Assembly (NCBI RefSeq): GCF_004137355.1
Contig: NZ_SDVB01000311.1
Span: forward strand, 62,001-126,000
Direction of reading: 5' to 3'
DNA length: 64,000 bases
Origin: Ciceribacter ferrooxidans
Lineage (GTDB): Bacteria > Pseudomonadota > Alphaproteobacteria > Rhizobiales > Rhizobiaceae
Position numbers and translations under genes: made by a program. Positions 44,105 through 55,696 of the stretch are shown here, one piece after another; position 1 is the stretch's first letter, and every line of letters begins with the position of its first letter. The notes beneath the pieces are model-generated. The model was not told the origin of the DNA, did not search any database, and saw nothing but the letters and a program-made list of their open reading frames with translations.

Positions 44105-44338
44105 CTATGCCGGTTGGGGTCGCTTGATCAGTTTCGCGGCATCGAGAACCAGCGGATCGAGGCCGGCTCCGCCTGCGTCGATGATCTCGAACAGTTGCCG
44201 ACGCATGCGCGGCTCCCAGAACTTGTTGATGTGCGTGGCAACACCATCGATCCGCGTCGCCTCCGGCTGGGAGGCGAAGAAAGACGCGATCTGGTTTGCC
44301 ATCCGAACCAGCTTTTCAGCGGTATGCTCATGCGACAT
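44105..44338 (-). CDS. fdsD: NAD-dependent formate dehydrogenase delta subunit FdsD
   Basis: A 77-residue protein of the FdsD family (KLVRMANQIASFF, then AVATHINKFWEPRMRRQLFEII-like pattern). It is needed for an active NAD-dependent formate dehydrogenase, probably in assembly. The ATG at 44338 follows AGGAG at a 9-base spacing and overlaps the end of fdhD by 11 bases; a TTG six bases further upstream is less likely. It is the last gene of the fds operon. Confidence 0.9.
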   Translation of the reverse strand: MSHEHTAEKLVRMANQIASFFASQPEATRIDGVATHINKFWEPRMRRQLFEIIDAGGAGLDPLVLDAAKLIKRPQPA

Positions 44339-45161
44339 CGGCAACGGCTCCTGGAAACGATATGCGGTCAGCGTAGGTGAAAACTTCGAAATCTTCGCCG
44401 CGAACGACGGCGACGAGCGTCACGCCAGCCTGCTCGGCCGTCTCGATCGCAAGAAGTGTCGGGGCTGAGACAGCAAGCAGGAACCGACTTCCGAGGACCG
44501 CCGCCTTCTGGACCATCTCGACCGAGAGGCGGCTGGTGACAACGACTGCACCGTCCCCGCCGCGAAGGCCAGCCCCGGCGACGGCTCCGCAGAGCTTGTC
44601 GAGGGCGTTGTGACGCCCGACGTCTTCACGGATTGCGACCACCCCTTTTCCCGGCACGTAGAAGCCGGCGCCATGGACGGCGTGCGTCTGCCGGTTGAGG
44701 TGTTGCGCCGCACCCAGCGCCCGGACCGCCTCCACGATCTCCTCCGAGCGCAGGCGCAGCTCGCCATCACCGACGAACCGCACTGGCCTCAGCGCCTGTT
44801 CGATCGATTCGATTCCACACAGACCGCAGCCGACGGGTCCCGCCATGTGTCGGCGACGTGCGTGAAGGGCGTCGGCGACCGGTTCGGCGAGCGTCACCTG
44901 CACGTCAATACCGCGCCCCTCGTCAACGATATCTATACCGACGATCTCCGCCGGATCGGCGATGATACCCTCGGTGAGGCTGAACCCGACGGCAAAATCC
45001 TTAAGGTCCGCCGGCGTCGCCATCATGACGGCATGGGTGGTGCCGCCATAGCTGAAAGCAATCGGAACCTCGTCGGAAACCACGCGCTCGCCGCTCCGCA
45101 CACTGCCTGCCCGGAGGACAAACTCCGGTACAGGCACAGCGGCGAGGCGTTTTGGGTTCAT
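44328..45161 (-). CDS. fdhD: Formate dehydrogenase sulfurtransferase FdhD
   Basis: A 277-residue protein that passes sulfur from a cysteine desulfurase to the molybdenum cofactor of formate dehydrogenase, without which the enzyme is inactive. The Cys pair of the family is in CGLC (C112, C115), and REDVGRHNALDK is a signature further on. Its ATG overlaps the fdsA stop by four bases (ATGA), so it is translated with the operon. Confidence 0.95.
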   Translation of the reverse strand: MNPKRLAAVPVPEFVLRAGSVRSGERVVSDEVPIAFSYGGTTHAVMMATPADLKDFAVGFSLTEGIIADPAEIVGIDIVDEGRGIDVQVTLAEPVADALHARRRHMAGPVGCGLCGIESIEQALRPVRFVGDGELRLRSEEIVEAVRALGAAQHLNRQTHAVHGAGFYVPGKGVVAIREDVGRHNALDKLCGAVAGAGLRGGDGAVVVTSRLSVEMVQKAAVLGSRFLLAVSAPTLLAIETAEQAGVTLVAVVRGEDFEVFTYADRISFPGAVADVA

Positions 45162-48037
45162 TCCGCAGCCTCCAGCTTCCCGGCGATACGGCGCGACTTC
45201 CGCGACAGGTCTTCGTAGTCACGCTGCCAGTCCGATGGACCATTGGAAGGTGAAACCTGTACTGCGGTCACCTTGTATTCCGGGCAGTTGGTCGCCCAGT
45301 CCGAGTAATCGGTGGTGATGACATTCGCTTGCGTTTCGGGATGGTGGAAGGTGGTATAGACGACGCCCGGCGAGACGCGTTCGGTGATCAGCGCCCGAAG
45401 CGTCGTTTCACCTGCACGGCTGGCGAGCCGCACCCAGTCGCCGTCCTTGATGCCACGCTGTTCGGCATCGTGCGGGTGGATTTCAAGTCGGTCCTCTTCG
45501 TGCCAAACGACGTTCTCCGTGCGGCGGGTCTGCGCGCCGACATTGTACTGTGACAGGATACGGCCGGTGGTCAGAAGCAGAGGGAAACGCGGGCCGGTGC
45601 GTTCGTCCGTCGCAACATATTCCGTACGAATGAACTTGCCCTTGCCACGAACGAAGCCGTTGACGTGCATGATCGGCGACCCTTCGGGGAACTTCTCGTT
45701 GCACGGCCACTGCACCGAACCCATCTTCTCCAGGAGATCGTAGGTCACGCTGGCGAAACTCGGCGTCGTTGCGGCGATCTCGTCCATGATCTCCGACGGA
45801 TGGCTGTAATTCCACGGCAAGCCCATGGCCTGGGCGAGCATCTGCGTCACTTCCCAGTCGGCATAACCGTTCTTCGGCGACATGACCTTGCGCACGCGGT
45901 TGATGCGTCGCTCGGCATTGGTGAACGTGCCGTCCTTTTCCAGGAAAGTTGAGCCCGGCAGGAAGACATGGGCGTAGTTGGCCGTCTCGTTGAGGAACAG
46001 GTCGTGCACCACAACGCATTCCATGGCGGCAAGGCCGGCCGAGACATGCCTGGTGTCGGGATCGGACTGCAGGATGTCCTCGCCCTGGATATAGATGCCC
46101 TTGAACGAGCCGTCGACGGCGGCATCGAGCATGTTCGGGATGCGCAGGCCCGGCTCGCTGTCGAGCTTGACGCCCCAGAGCTTCTCGAAGGTGTCACGCG
46201 TGGCATCGTCCGATATATGCCGATAGCCCGGCAGTTCGTGCGGGAAGGAGCCCATGTCGCAGGAACCCTGCACGTTGTTCTGCCCGCGCAGCGGATTCAC
46301 GCCGACGCCCGGGCGACCGATATTGCCGGTCGCCATGGCAAGGTTGGCGATCGCCATGACGGTCGTCGAACCCTGGCTGTGCTCGGTGACGCCGAGGCCG
46401 TAATAGATCGCGCCATTGCCGCCCCGGGCATAGAGCCGGGCCGCACCGCGCACGAGATCTGCCGATACGCCAGTGAATTTTTCGGTCTCCTCCGGCGAAT
46501 GCCGCGGCTCGGAAACGAAGGCGGCCCAGTCCTCGAACTCGGACCAGTCGCAGCGCTCGCGGATGAAGGCCTCATTGAACAGGCCTTCGGTTACGATCAC
46601 ATGGGCGAGCGCTGTGACGACCGCGACATTGGTGCCGGGCTTGAGCGGCAGGTGGAAGTCCGCCTTGGCATGGACCGAATTCACGGTCTCGGTCTCGCGG
46701 GGATCTAGCACGATCAGCTTCGCGCCCTGGCGGATCCGCTTCTTCATGCGCGAGGCGAAGACCGGATGCGCCGCCGACGGGTTGGCGCCGATCACCATGA
46801 TGACATCGGAGTGGTCGATCGAATCGAAGTCCTGCGTGCCGGCCGACGTGCCGAAGGCCTGGCCGAGACCGTAGCCGGTTGGCGAGTGGCAGACGCGGGC
46901 GCACGTATCGACATTGTTGTTGCCGAACCCGGCACGCACCAGCTTCTGCACGAGGAAGGTCTCCTCGTTGGTGCAACGGGACGAGGTGATGCCGCCGATC
47001 GAATCACGACCGTATTGGTATTGTATGCGGCGGAACTCGGAGGCGACATGTGCGAGTGCTTCCTCCCAGGTCACTTCGCGCCAGGGGTCTGTGATCTTTT
47101 CACGGATCATCGGATTCAGAATACGATCCTGATGCGTCGCATATCCCCAGGCGAAACGCCCTTTGACGCAGGAATGGCCACGGTTCGCCTTGCCGTCCTT
47201 CCACGGCACCATGCGGACAAGCTCCTCGCCACGCATCTCCGCCTTGAAGGAACAGCCGACGCCGCAATAGGCACAGGTGGTAACAACGGAGTGCTCCGGC
47301 TGGCCGATCTCGATGACGGACTTCTCGATGAGAGTCGCCGTCGGACAGGCCTGCACGCAGGCGCCGCAGGAGACGCATTCCGAGGAGAGGAAATCCTCGT
47401 GCATGCCGGACGAGACCCGGCTGTCGAATCCGCGCCCCTCGATCGTCAGCGCGAACGTGCCCTGCACTTCCTCGCAGGCCCGCACACAGCGCGAGCAGAC
47501 GATGCACTTCGCCGGATCATAGGTGAAGTAAGGGTTGGACTCGTCCTTCGGCATCCATTTCGCGTTGATGTCGCCGTCGTTGCGTGCCCTGACGTGATTA
47601 TCGCCCTCATAACCATAGCGGACATCCCGCAGACCGACGGCACCCGCCATGTCTTGCAACTCGCAGTCGCCATTGGCCGCGCAGGTGAGACAGTCGAGCG
47701 GGTGGTCGGAGATGTAGAGCTCCATCACCCCCTTGCGGATCTGCTTCAACCGGTCGGTCTGGGTGTGGACCACCATGCCCTCGACCGCCGGCGTCGTGCA
47801 GGAAGCCGGCGTGCCGGCGCGTCCGTCGATCTCCACGAGACAGAGACGGCAGGAGCCGAAAGCGTCCATCATGTCCGTCGCGCAGAGTTTCGGCACCTCG
47901 ATACCGGCTTCCATCGAAGCCCGCATGATTGAGGTGCCTGCGGGAACAGTGACGCGCTTCCCATCGACGGTCAGCGTGACGGTGTTCTCCGACCTGGAAG
48001 CCGGAGTGCCGTAATCGATTTCAGGAACGAGGGGCAT
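45158..48037 (-). CDS. fdsA: NAD-dependent formate dehydrogenase alpha subunit FdsA
   Basis: A 959-residue molybdenum enzyme that oxidises formate to CO2. The N-terminal 2Fe-2S site uses C52, C63, C66, C80; a His-Cys3 4Fe-4S site uses H112, C116, C119, C125; two ferredoxin 4Fe-4S sites use C178-C188 and C221-C231; and C255, C258, C262, C290 bind the cluster next to the bis-MGD. The catalytic residue is Cys (C383 in RVCHSPTG), so no selenocysteine is needed. The ATG at 48037 follows AGGAGG. It lies 60 bases after fdsB. Confidence 0.95.
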   Translation of the reverse strand: MPLVPEIDYGTPASRSENTVTLTVDGKRVTVPAGTSIMRASMEAGIEVPKLCATDMMDAFGSCRLCLVEIDGRAGTPASCTTPAVEGMVVHTQTDRLKQIRKGVMELYISDHPLDCLTCAANGDCELQDMAGAVGLRDVRYGYEGDNHVRARNDGDINAKWMPKDESNPYFTYDPAKCIVCSRCVRACEEVQGTFALTIEGRGFDSRVSSGMHEDFLSSECVSCGACVQACPTATLIEKSVIEIGQPEHSVVTTCAYCGVGCSFKAEMRGEELVRMVPWKDGKANRGHSCVKGRFAWGYATHQDRILNPMIREKITDPWREVTWEEALAHVASEFRRIQYQYGRDSIGGITSSRCTNEETFLVQKLVRAGFGNNNVDTCARVCHSPTGYGLGQAFGTSAGTQDFDSIDHSDVIMVIGANPSAAHPVFASRMKKRIRQGAKLIVLDPRETETVNSVHAKADFHLPLKPGTNVAVVTALAHVIVTEGLFNEAFIRERCDWSEFEDWAAFVSEPRHSPEETEKFTGVSADLVRGAARLYARGGNGAIYYGLGVTEHSQGSTTVMAIANLAMATGNIGRPGVGVNPLRGQNNVQGSCDMGSFPHELPGYRHISDDATRDTFEKLWGVKLDSEPGLRIPNMLDAAVDGSFKGIYIQGEDILQSDPDTRHVSAGLAAMECVVVHDLFLNETANYAHVFLPGSTFLEKDGTFTNAERRINRVRKVMSPKNGYADWEVTQMLAQAMGLPWNYSHPSEIMDEIAATTPSFASVTYDLLEKMGSVQWPCNEKFPEGSPIMHVNGFVRGKGKFIRTEYVATDERTGPRFPLLLTTGRILSQYNVGAQTRRTENVVWHEEDRLEIHPHDAEQRGIKDGDWVRLASRAGETTLRALITERVSPGVVYTTFHHPETQANVITTDYSDWATNCPEYKVTAVQVSPSNGPSDWQRDYEDLSRKSRRIAGKLEAAE

Positions 48038-48097
48038 GGCGAGCCTCCTGGTTGAAAACAAAAGAAAAGGTCCGGCAGAGAGCGACGATCATCCTTG

Positions 48098-49654
48098 TCA
48101 TTCCGCTGCCTCCTTGACGGGCGCCGGCACGAAATCCTCCGGGAAGTGCTTGAGCGCACTCATTACCGGGTAGGGTGTGAAGCCGCCGAGCGCGCAGAGC
48201 GAGCCGAACTTCATTGTGTTGCAGAGATCGGCCAGCAGCGCCTTGTTCTGCTCCGGTTCTATACCATGCGCGATCCTGTCAACGGTTTCGACGCCGCGGA
48301 TCGAACCGATCCGGCAAGGCGTGCACTTGCCGCAGCTCTCGATCGCGCAGAATTCCATCGCAAAACGCGCCTGCTTCAGCATGTCGGCGGTGTCGTCGAA
48401 AACGACGATCCCAGCATGACCGATGAGGCCGTCGCGGGCGGCGAACGCCTCGTAGTCGAAGATCGTATCGAAGAGCGAGGGCGGGAAATAGGCCCCCAGC
48501 GGGCCGCCGACCTGCACAGCCTTGACCGGACGTCCGCTCAGGGTGCCACCGCCGATATCGTTGACGATCTCCCCCAGTGAGAGACCAAAAGCCGTCTCGT
48601 AAAGACCACTGTGCTTGACGTTGCCGGCAAGCTGGATCGGAATCGTGCCATGGGAACGGCCGACCCCGAAATCCCGATAGAAGGTCGGGCCACGATCGAG
48701 AATGACGGGAACGGACGCGAGCGAAATCACGTTGTTCACCACCGTCGGACAGCCGAAGAGCCCCTGTAGAGCCGGCAGCGGCGGCTTCGCCCTGACGATC
48801 CCGCGCTTGCCTTCGAGACTGTTCAGCAGGGACGTCTCCTCGCCGCAGACATAGGCGCCCGCGCCTTCACGGACTTCCATGTCGAAAGCGCGGCCGGAAC
48901 CGAGGATGGAGAGACCGAGCAGATTTGCCTCTCGAGCGATCGTGATCGCCTGCCGCATCGTCGCGATGGCGTGAGGATACTCCGACCGGGTATAGACGTA
49001 TCCCTTGGTCGCACCCGTCGCCATTCCGGCAATAATCATGCCTTCGATCAGCATGAACGGATCGCCTTCCATCACCATGCGGTCCGAAAACGTCCCGGAA
49101 TCACCTTCGTCGGCATTGCAGACGATGTATTTCGTCGTGCCCGGGGCATCCAGAACCGTCTTCCACTTGATGCCGGTCGGGAACCCCGCACCACCGCGGC
49201 CGCGCAAGCCACTCTCGGTGACAGCGGCGACGATCTCGCCAGGAGACATCGTCAGCGCCTTTTCGAGCCCCTTGAGGCCGCTATAGCCGCGGAAGTCCTC
49301 GAGCGACAAGGGATCGGTGACACCGCAACGAGCGAACGTGAGACGCGTCTGGTTGCGCAGGAAGGGGATGTCTCTGGTCCGCCCCTGGCAAAGCGGGTGG
49401 GCACCGCCCTCCAGGAAACCGGCAGCAAACAGTCCCGGCACGTCGCCGGGACGGACGGGACCATAGGCGATGCGTCCGTGTTCGGTCCTCACTTCCACCA
49501 TGGGCTCAAGCCAGAGAAGGCCGCGCGAACCGTTGCGGACGACACGGGCGTCGACACCACGCATCTCGATTTCGCGGGAGATCGCCGCGGCGACCTTGTC
49601 CGCACCCACGGCAAGGGCGGCAGCATCGCAGGGGACGAATACGGTTATGGTCAT
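48098..49654 (-). CDS. fdsB: NAD-dependent formate dehydrogenase beta subunit FdsB
   Basis: A 518-residue NuoF-like subunit that binds FMN and NAD. It has an N-terminal thioredoxin-like part (about 1-110), RGRGGAGFPTG at 151-161 (nucleotide site), a SLBB region, and ESCGKCTPCR for a 4Fe-4S cluster. It transfers electrons from FdsA to NAD. The ATG at 49654 overlaps the fdsG stop by four bases; a longer upstream frame is a shadow of fdsG. Confidence 0.95.
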   Translation of the reverse strand: MTITVFVPCDAAALAVGADKVAAAISREIEMRGVDARVVRNGSRGLLWLEPMVEVRTEHGRIAYGPVRPGDVPGLFAAGFLEGGAHPLCQGRTRDIPFLRNQTRLTFARCGVTDPLSLEDFRGYSGLKGLEKALTMSPGEIVAAVTESGLRGRGGAGFPTGIKWKTVLDAPGTTKYIVCNADEGDSGTFSDRMVMEGDPFMLIEGMIIAGMATGATKGYVYTRSEYPHAIATMRQAITIAREANLLGLSILGSGRAFDMEVREGAGAYVCGEETSLLNSLEGKRGIVRAKPPLPALQGLFGCPTVVNNVISLASVPVILDRGPTFYRDFGVGRSHGTIPIQLAGNVKHSGLYETAFGLSLGEIVNDIGGGTLSGRPVKAVQVGGPLGAYFPPSLFDTIFDYEAFAARDGLIGHAGIVVFDDTADMLKQARFAMEFCAIESCGKCTPCRIGSIRGVETVDRIAHGIEPEQNKALLADLCNTMKFGSLCALGGFTPYPVMSALKHFPEDFVPAPVKEAAE

Positions 49655-50130
49655 CGACGCACCTCCGCGACCAGCGCCTCGCAGCCTTCGCTGTCCAACC
49701 GAGCGTATACCTCGCCGTCGAGCATTGCCGACGGCGCACAGGCGCATAAGCCCAGACAGAAAACCGGTTCCACGGTTACGGCACCGTCGGCCGTCGTACC
49801 GCCCCACTCCACATCGAGCGCCCTTTTCAATTCGTCTGCGAGACGGTCCGCTCCCATCGACTGACACGCCTCTCCGCGACAGAGCTTGAGCACGTGCCGA
49901 CCGGAAGGTTCCGAACGGAAATCGTGATAGAAAGAAACGACGCCATGCACCTCGGCGCGAGAAAGATTGAGGGCATGCGCAATGAGGGGCTTTGCATCTT
50001 CCGGAATGAAGCCGAACGCTTCCTGGATCGCATGCAGGATCGGAAGCAATGGCCCTTCCGAGCGCTTGTGCGCTTCGATGATCGCACTCGTGCGAGACAA
50101 AACGTCATCCACCGATGACCGTATATTCAT
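49651..50130 (-). CDS. fdsG: NAD-dependent formate dehydrogenase gamma subunit FdsG
   Basis: A 159-residue NuoE-like subunit with one 2Fe-2S cluster held by C84, C89, C125 and C129. It is the first gene of the fdsG-fdsB-fdsA-fdhD-fdsD operon. The ATG at 50130 follows GGAGG. The 204-base region upstream holds a LysR-type operator and a TATAAT element. Confidence 0.94.
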   Translation of the reverse strand: MNIRSSVDDVLSRTSAIIEAHKRSEGPLLPILHAIQEAFGFIPEDAKPLIAHALNLSRAEVHGVVSFYHDFRSEPSGRHVLKLCRGEACQSMGADRLADELKRALDVEWGGTTADGAVTVEPVFCLGLCACAPSAMLDGEVYARLDSEGCEALVAEVRR

Positions 50131-50258
50131 GATCAGTCCTCCCAAACCGACACGAAATGGCTTCAGCGGGTCGTGTTGAACCGTTTGGGGCGTGCCGGTC
50201 TTCTGTTCAGTAGCTGTACCGCTCAGTGCGCGAGACCGGAAACCTTCGCTATCCGCTG

Positions 50259-50336
50259 ATTATAACAGCAAGGATGGCCGACGGGGAGCGTCGGGGTCAA
50301 TAATGGTGTTTCGTCAATCGATAGATAAAATCTATC
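50259..50336 (-). promoter_or_regulatory. fds operon control region: LysR-type operator and -10 element
   Basis: GATAGAT-AAA-ATCTATC (50320-50336) is a perfect 7-base inverted repeat containing ATAG-N7-CTAT, the OxyR-like form of the LysR T-N11-A site. A TATAAT -10 (minus strand, 50264-50259) lies downstream with no good -35, as in activator-dependent promoters; the operator would be centred near -76. A 6-base hairpin CCGACG-GGGAG-CGTCGG (50278-50294) lies between. Confidence 0.55.
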
Positions 50337-51228
50337 AAAACGCTTCAACCTCGGCCAGCCTCCGGCCTTCATGCAGCAAGGCCGAAACAAGAGGCGTGAA
50401 CGGCTCACGATGCTGAGCGACGAGGCCAACGACGTGCTCGGCCTCCGGCTCGACAAGAGGGATCATCCGGATACCGGCGGAAAAACCGAAAGATTCCGCA
50501 ACGTTCTTCGGCATGATCGAGGCCCATCGGCCTGTGCGAATGTGCGAAAAGAGCACGATCATCGAGTTTGACTCAAGCGTAGGTTTGGGCACCACTCCTG
50601 CTTCAGCCATATGCTGGTTGATGATGCGGCGGTTCTGCATGTCCGCCGTCAATAGACAAAGCCGAAGATCGGCAACCTCGCGCCAAGTCACAGTCTCGCG
50701 ATCGGCCAGAGGCGAATCGGAGGCAGTGATGAGATGGTAACGCTCCGCATAAAGCGGCACCATGCTGACACGTCCAAGCGGCTCGTTGTCGAGATAGGTG
50801 ATGCCGACGTCCACCTCGAAGTTTTCGAGCTGGCTCAGAACCTGTAGTGATGTCCGCGAGATCACCGAGAACGTCACGTCCGGATGCTTGACCTGGAAGG
50901 GTTCCGTGATTCTTGGAACGATGGCGAGCGCCGTCGGGATGGCCGCTATCCGGACGTGGCCGGCCAATCCATGGCGTGCGGCCCGCATCTCCTCGCGCAT
51001 CGTGCGGGTGTCGCCGACGATACGCCGCGCCCATTCGAGCACGCGCTGTCCCTCCGGCGTCAGCCCCTGGAAGCGGGAACCGCGCTGGACCAACACGACA
51101 CCGAGTTGATCCTCGAGTTGGCGAATCGCGGCCGAAAGCGTCGGCTGCGAAATTCCGCACTCCTCAGCCGCCCGCCCGAAGTGTCGCTCGCGCGCCAGGG
51201 CGATAAAGAACTCCAGCTTATCGATCAT
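50335..51228 (-). CDS. LysR-family regulator of the fds operon
   Basis: A 297-residue LysR-type protein with N-terminal helix-turn-helix (MIDKLEFFIALARERHFGRAAEECGISQPTLSAAI pattern, residues 1-35) and a substrate-binding effector domain (about 90-295). The start ATG at 51228 follows GGAGCGGCG. It lies just before the fds genes on the same strand, and its stop codon touches the predicted operator. In related bacteria such a regulator senses formate or redox state to control fds; here that is inferred from position. Confidence 0.88.
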   Translation of the reverse strand: MIDKLEFFIALARERHFGRAAEECGISQPTLSAAIRQLEDQLGVVLVQRGSRFQGLTPEGQRVLEWARRIVGDTRTMREEMRAARHGLAGHVRIAAIPTALAIVPRITEPFQVKHPDVTFSVISRTSLQVLSQLENFEVDVGITYLDNEPLGRVSMVPLYAERYHLITASDSPLADRETVTWREVADLRLCLLTADMQNRRIINQHMAEAGVVPKPTLESNSMIVLFSHIRTGRWASIMPKNVAESFGFSAGIRMIPLVEPEAEHVVGLVAQHREPFTPLVSALLHEGRRLAEVEAF

Positions 51229-51293
51229 CGCCGCTCCTCTGCGCGAGAAATAGCACAGCTCTACCAGATGCAGGAAGCGGCAACAGGGAGGCG

Positions 51294-51644
51294 TCAGGAG
51301 GGGGTATTGCCGTCCGGCTCGCAATACATCCGGTAAAGAACGGCGAGAAGGTCGTTGAGACCGGGATTGGCGATGCTGTAATAGACCTGCCGACCCTCTC
51401 GGCGCGTTTTGACCAGATCCTCGATCCGCAGCCGCGCGAGGTGCTGAGAAACCACCGCCTGTTGAATGCCGAGGATCGCCTCGATCTCGCTCACAGTCCG
51501 CTCCCCGTTCACGAGGATGCAGAGAATGAGCAGGCGCGATTCGTGGGAAAGCGCTTTCAGCAATTCACTCGCGGCCGCTGCTTTCGACATGAAGTCGTCG
51601 AGACGGCTCTTATCGTTCACGTTGTCCAGCAAGACTACTACCAT
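51294..51644 (-). CDS. ArsR-family regulator with a SqrR/BigR-like cysteine pair
   Basis: A 116-residue winged-helix regulator (LKALSHESRLLILCILVNGERTV pattern, then QQAVVSQHLARLRIEDLV recognition helix). It has only two cysteines, C42 and C108, 66 residues apart, in the same places as the persulfide-sensing pair of SqrR (C41 and C107). Metal-binding ArsR motifs are absent. It could therefore respond to sulfide or persulfide. No sulfide-oxidation gene is adjacent, so the target is elsewhere or is the neighbouring LysR gene. Confidence 0.85.
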   Translation of the reverse strand: MVVVLLDNVNDKSRLDDFMSKAAAASELLKALSHESRLLILCILVNGERTVSEIEAILGIQQAVVSQHLARLRIEDLVKTRREGRQVYYSIANPGLNDLLAVLYRMYCEPDGNTPS

Positions 51645-51737
51645 CGTGGTTCCGTTGAGGCACGCATATGCCTAATTCACGAAATGTCATAGTGTATCTA
51701 TCTCGCAAAACCAAGCCGCAGTGTTGCTGTCTTTCCG

Positions 51738-52808
<1,071 letters not shown>

Positions 52809-52828
52809 CTAGTTTCCCTGATCCGAAA

Positions 52829-53236
52829 TCACGCCGGGATGATGACCCCGTTGAGATGAGTCAGCTCTGCAAGATACTGCTCAAGCTTGGTCTTGTGCTC
52901 TGCGCTGTCGGCCTTTTCGAGTTCGGCCTTGGCCGACTCGATGCGCTTCACCAACGTCTCCCGGTTCAGCTCGCTCATCTCGACTGCCGACTCCGCAAGA
53001 AGTGTGCAGCCGGTCGGAAGGATATCTGCGAAGCCGCCGAAAACGACGTACCGGCTCGTCTGCCCGGAGGCAAGCTTCACCGAAACGACACCCGGCTTGA
53101 TCGTGGTCATGGTCGGGGCATGATTGGCCATGACGGTCATCTCGCCTTCCGTGGCCGGAATGACGACTTCGCTCACCTTTTCGGAAAGCAGGAGGCGTTC
53201 GGGCGAAACGAGTTCAAAATTGAAATTGTCGGCCAT
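52829..53236 (-). CDS. atpC: ATP synthase F1 subunit epsilon AtpC
   Basis: A 135-residue subunit of the F1 central stalk: N-terminal beta-sandwich (ATEGEMTVMANHAPTMTTIKPG pattern, residues about 29-50) and a C-terminal helical hairpin. It couples rotation to catalysis and inhibits ATP hydrolysis. It is the last gene of the atpHAGDC operon and is followed by a terminator. Confidence 0.96.
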   Translation of the reverse strand: MADNFNFELVSPERLLLSEKVSEVVIPATEGEMTVMANHAPTMTTIKPGVVSVKLASGQTSRYVVFGGFADILPTGCTLLAESAVEMSELNRETLVKRIESAKAELEKADSAEHKTKLEQYLAELTHLNGVIIPA

Positions 53237-53301
53237 GACTCTTCACTCTTTCAAAGGAGAAGGAGAGGCGCGCGCTTTTCCGGCGCGCGCCAAGCCTGCT
53301 A

Positions 53302-54783
<1,482 letters not shown>

Positions 54784-54789
54784 TTAACC

Positions 54790-55668
54790 TCAGAGCGCTT
54801 CCGCGCCCGAAATGATTTCAATGAGTTCCTTGGTGATCTGGGCCTGGCGCTGACGGTTGTACGAAAGCGTAAGCTTGTGGATCATTTCACCAGCATTACG
54901 TGTCGCATTGTCCATCGCGCTCATCTTGGCGCCCATTTCGCCGGCGACGTTTTCAAGCAGGGCCCGGAAGATCTGGACCGAAATATTGCGCGGGATCAGA
55001 TCCTGAAGGATCGCGCCAGCGTCCGGCTCGTATTCGTAGACCGCGTTGGCGCCGGTCGTCGCGGGAGCTTCCGGAGCTGCGGCCGGGATCAACTGCTGCG
55101 CCGTCGGCACCTGGCTGATGACGGATTTGAACTCCGAATAAAACAGCGTCGCGACGTCGAACTCGCCCTTGTCGAACATGCCGATCACCTTGCGGCCGAT
55201 CACGTCGGCGTTCTCGAAGGAAATCCGCTTTACGTCACGGAGATCCATCCGATCGATGATCATGGGACCGAACTCACGGCGAAGGGCGTCATAACCCTTC
55301 TTGCCGACACAGAAGATCTTGACTGTCTTGCCGGCGGCGAGCAGCCTGCGGGCATGGTCACGCGCAAAGCGCGCGATCTGGCTGTTGAAGCCGCCGCAAA
55401 GACCACGCTCGGCCGTGCAGACGACGAGCAGGTGCACGTCGTCCTTGCCGGTACCCGTCATCAGCGCCGGAGCGCTGTCGTCACCACCGACCGCCTGGGC
55501 GATATTGGCGAGAACGATGCTCATGCGCTGCGAATAGGGCCTGGCGGCCTCGGCCGCCTCCTGCGCACGACGCAGCTTCGCCGCGGCGACCATCTTCATC
55601 GCCTTGGTAATCTTCTGCGTCGCCTTGACGGAGGCGATCCGGTTTTTCAGATCCTTAAGTGAAGGCAT
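54790..55668 (-). CDS. atpG: ATP synthase F1 subunit gamma AtpG
   Basis: The 292-residue rotor shaft subunit. It has N-terminal [21 protein letters not shown] and C-terminal [15 protein letters not shown] and [20 protein letters not shown], both helices of the central coiled coil. A central insert at about 195-215 ([12 protein letters not shown]) is Ala/Pro-rich. It lies 28 bases after atpA. Confidence 0.97.
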   Translation of the reverse strand: MPSLKDLKNRIASVKATQKITKAMKMVAAAKLRRAQEAAEAARPYSQRMSIVLANIAQAVGGDDSAPALMTGTGKDDVHLLVVCTAERGLCGGFNSQIARFARDHARRLLAAGKTVKIFCVGKKGYDALRREFGPMIIDRMDLRDVKRISFENADVIGRKVIGMFDKGEFDVATLFYSEFKSVISQVPTAQQLIPAAAPEAPATTGANAVYEYEPDAGAILQDLIPRNISVQIFRALLENVAGEMGAKMSAMDNATRNAGEMIHKLTLSYNRQRQAQITKELIEIISGAEAL

Positions 55669-55696
55669 CCGTTATCCGTCCTTGGCTTGAGCCCCG

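Noticed and set aside
46766-47932. A 388-codon plus-strand frame inside fdsA
   Set aside because: Same reason: fdsA has intact cluster-binding cysteines throughout this region.
45158-48037. Selenocysteine formate dehydrogenase
   Set aside because: The catalytic position is a TGC/TGT cysteine codon (C383), and no in-frame TGA or SECIS-like structure is needed.
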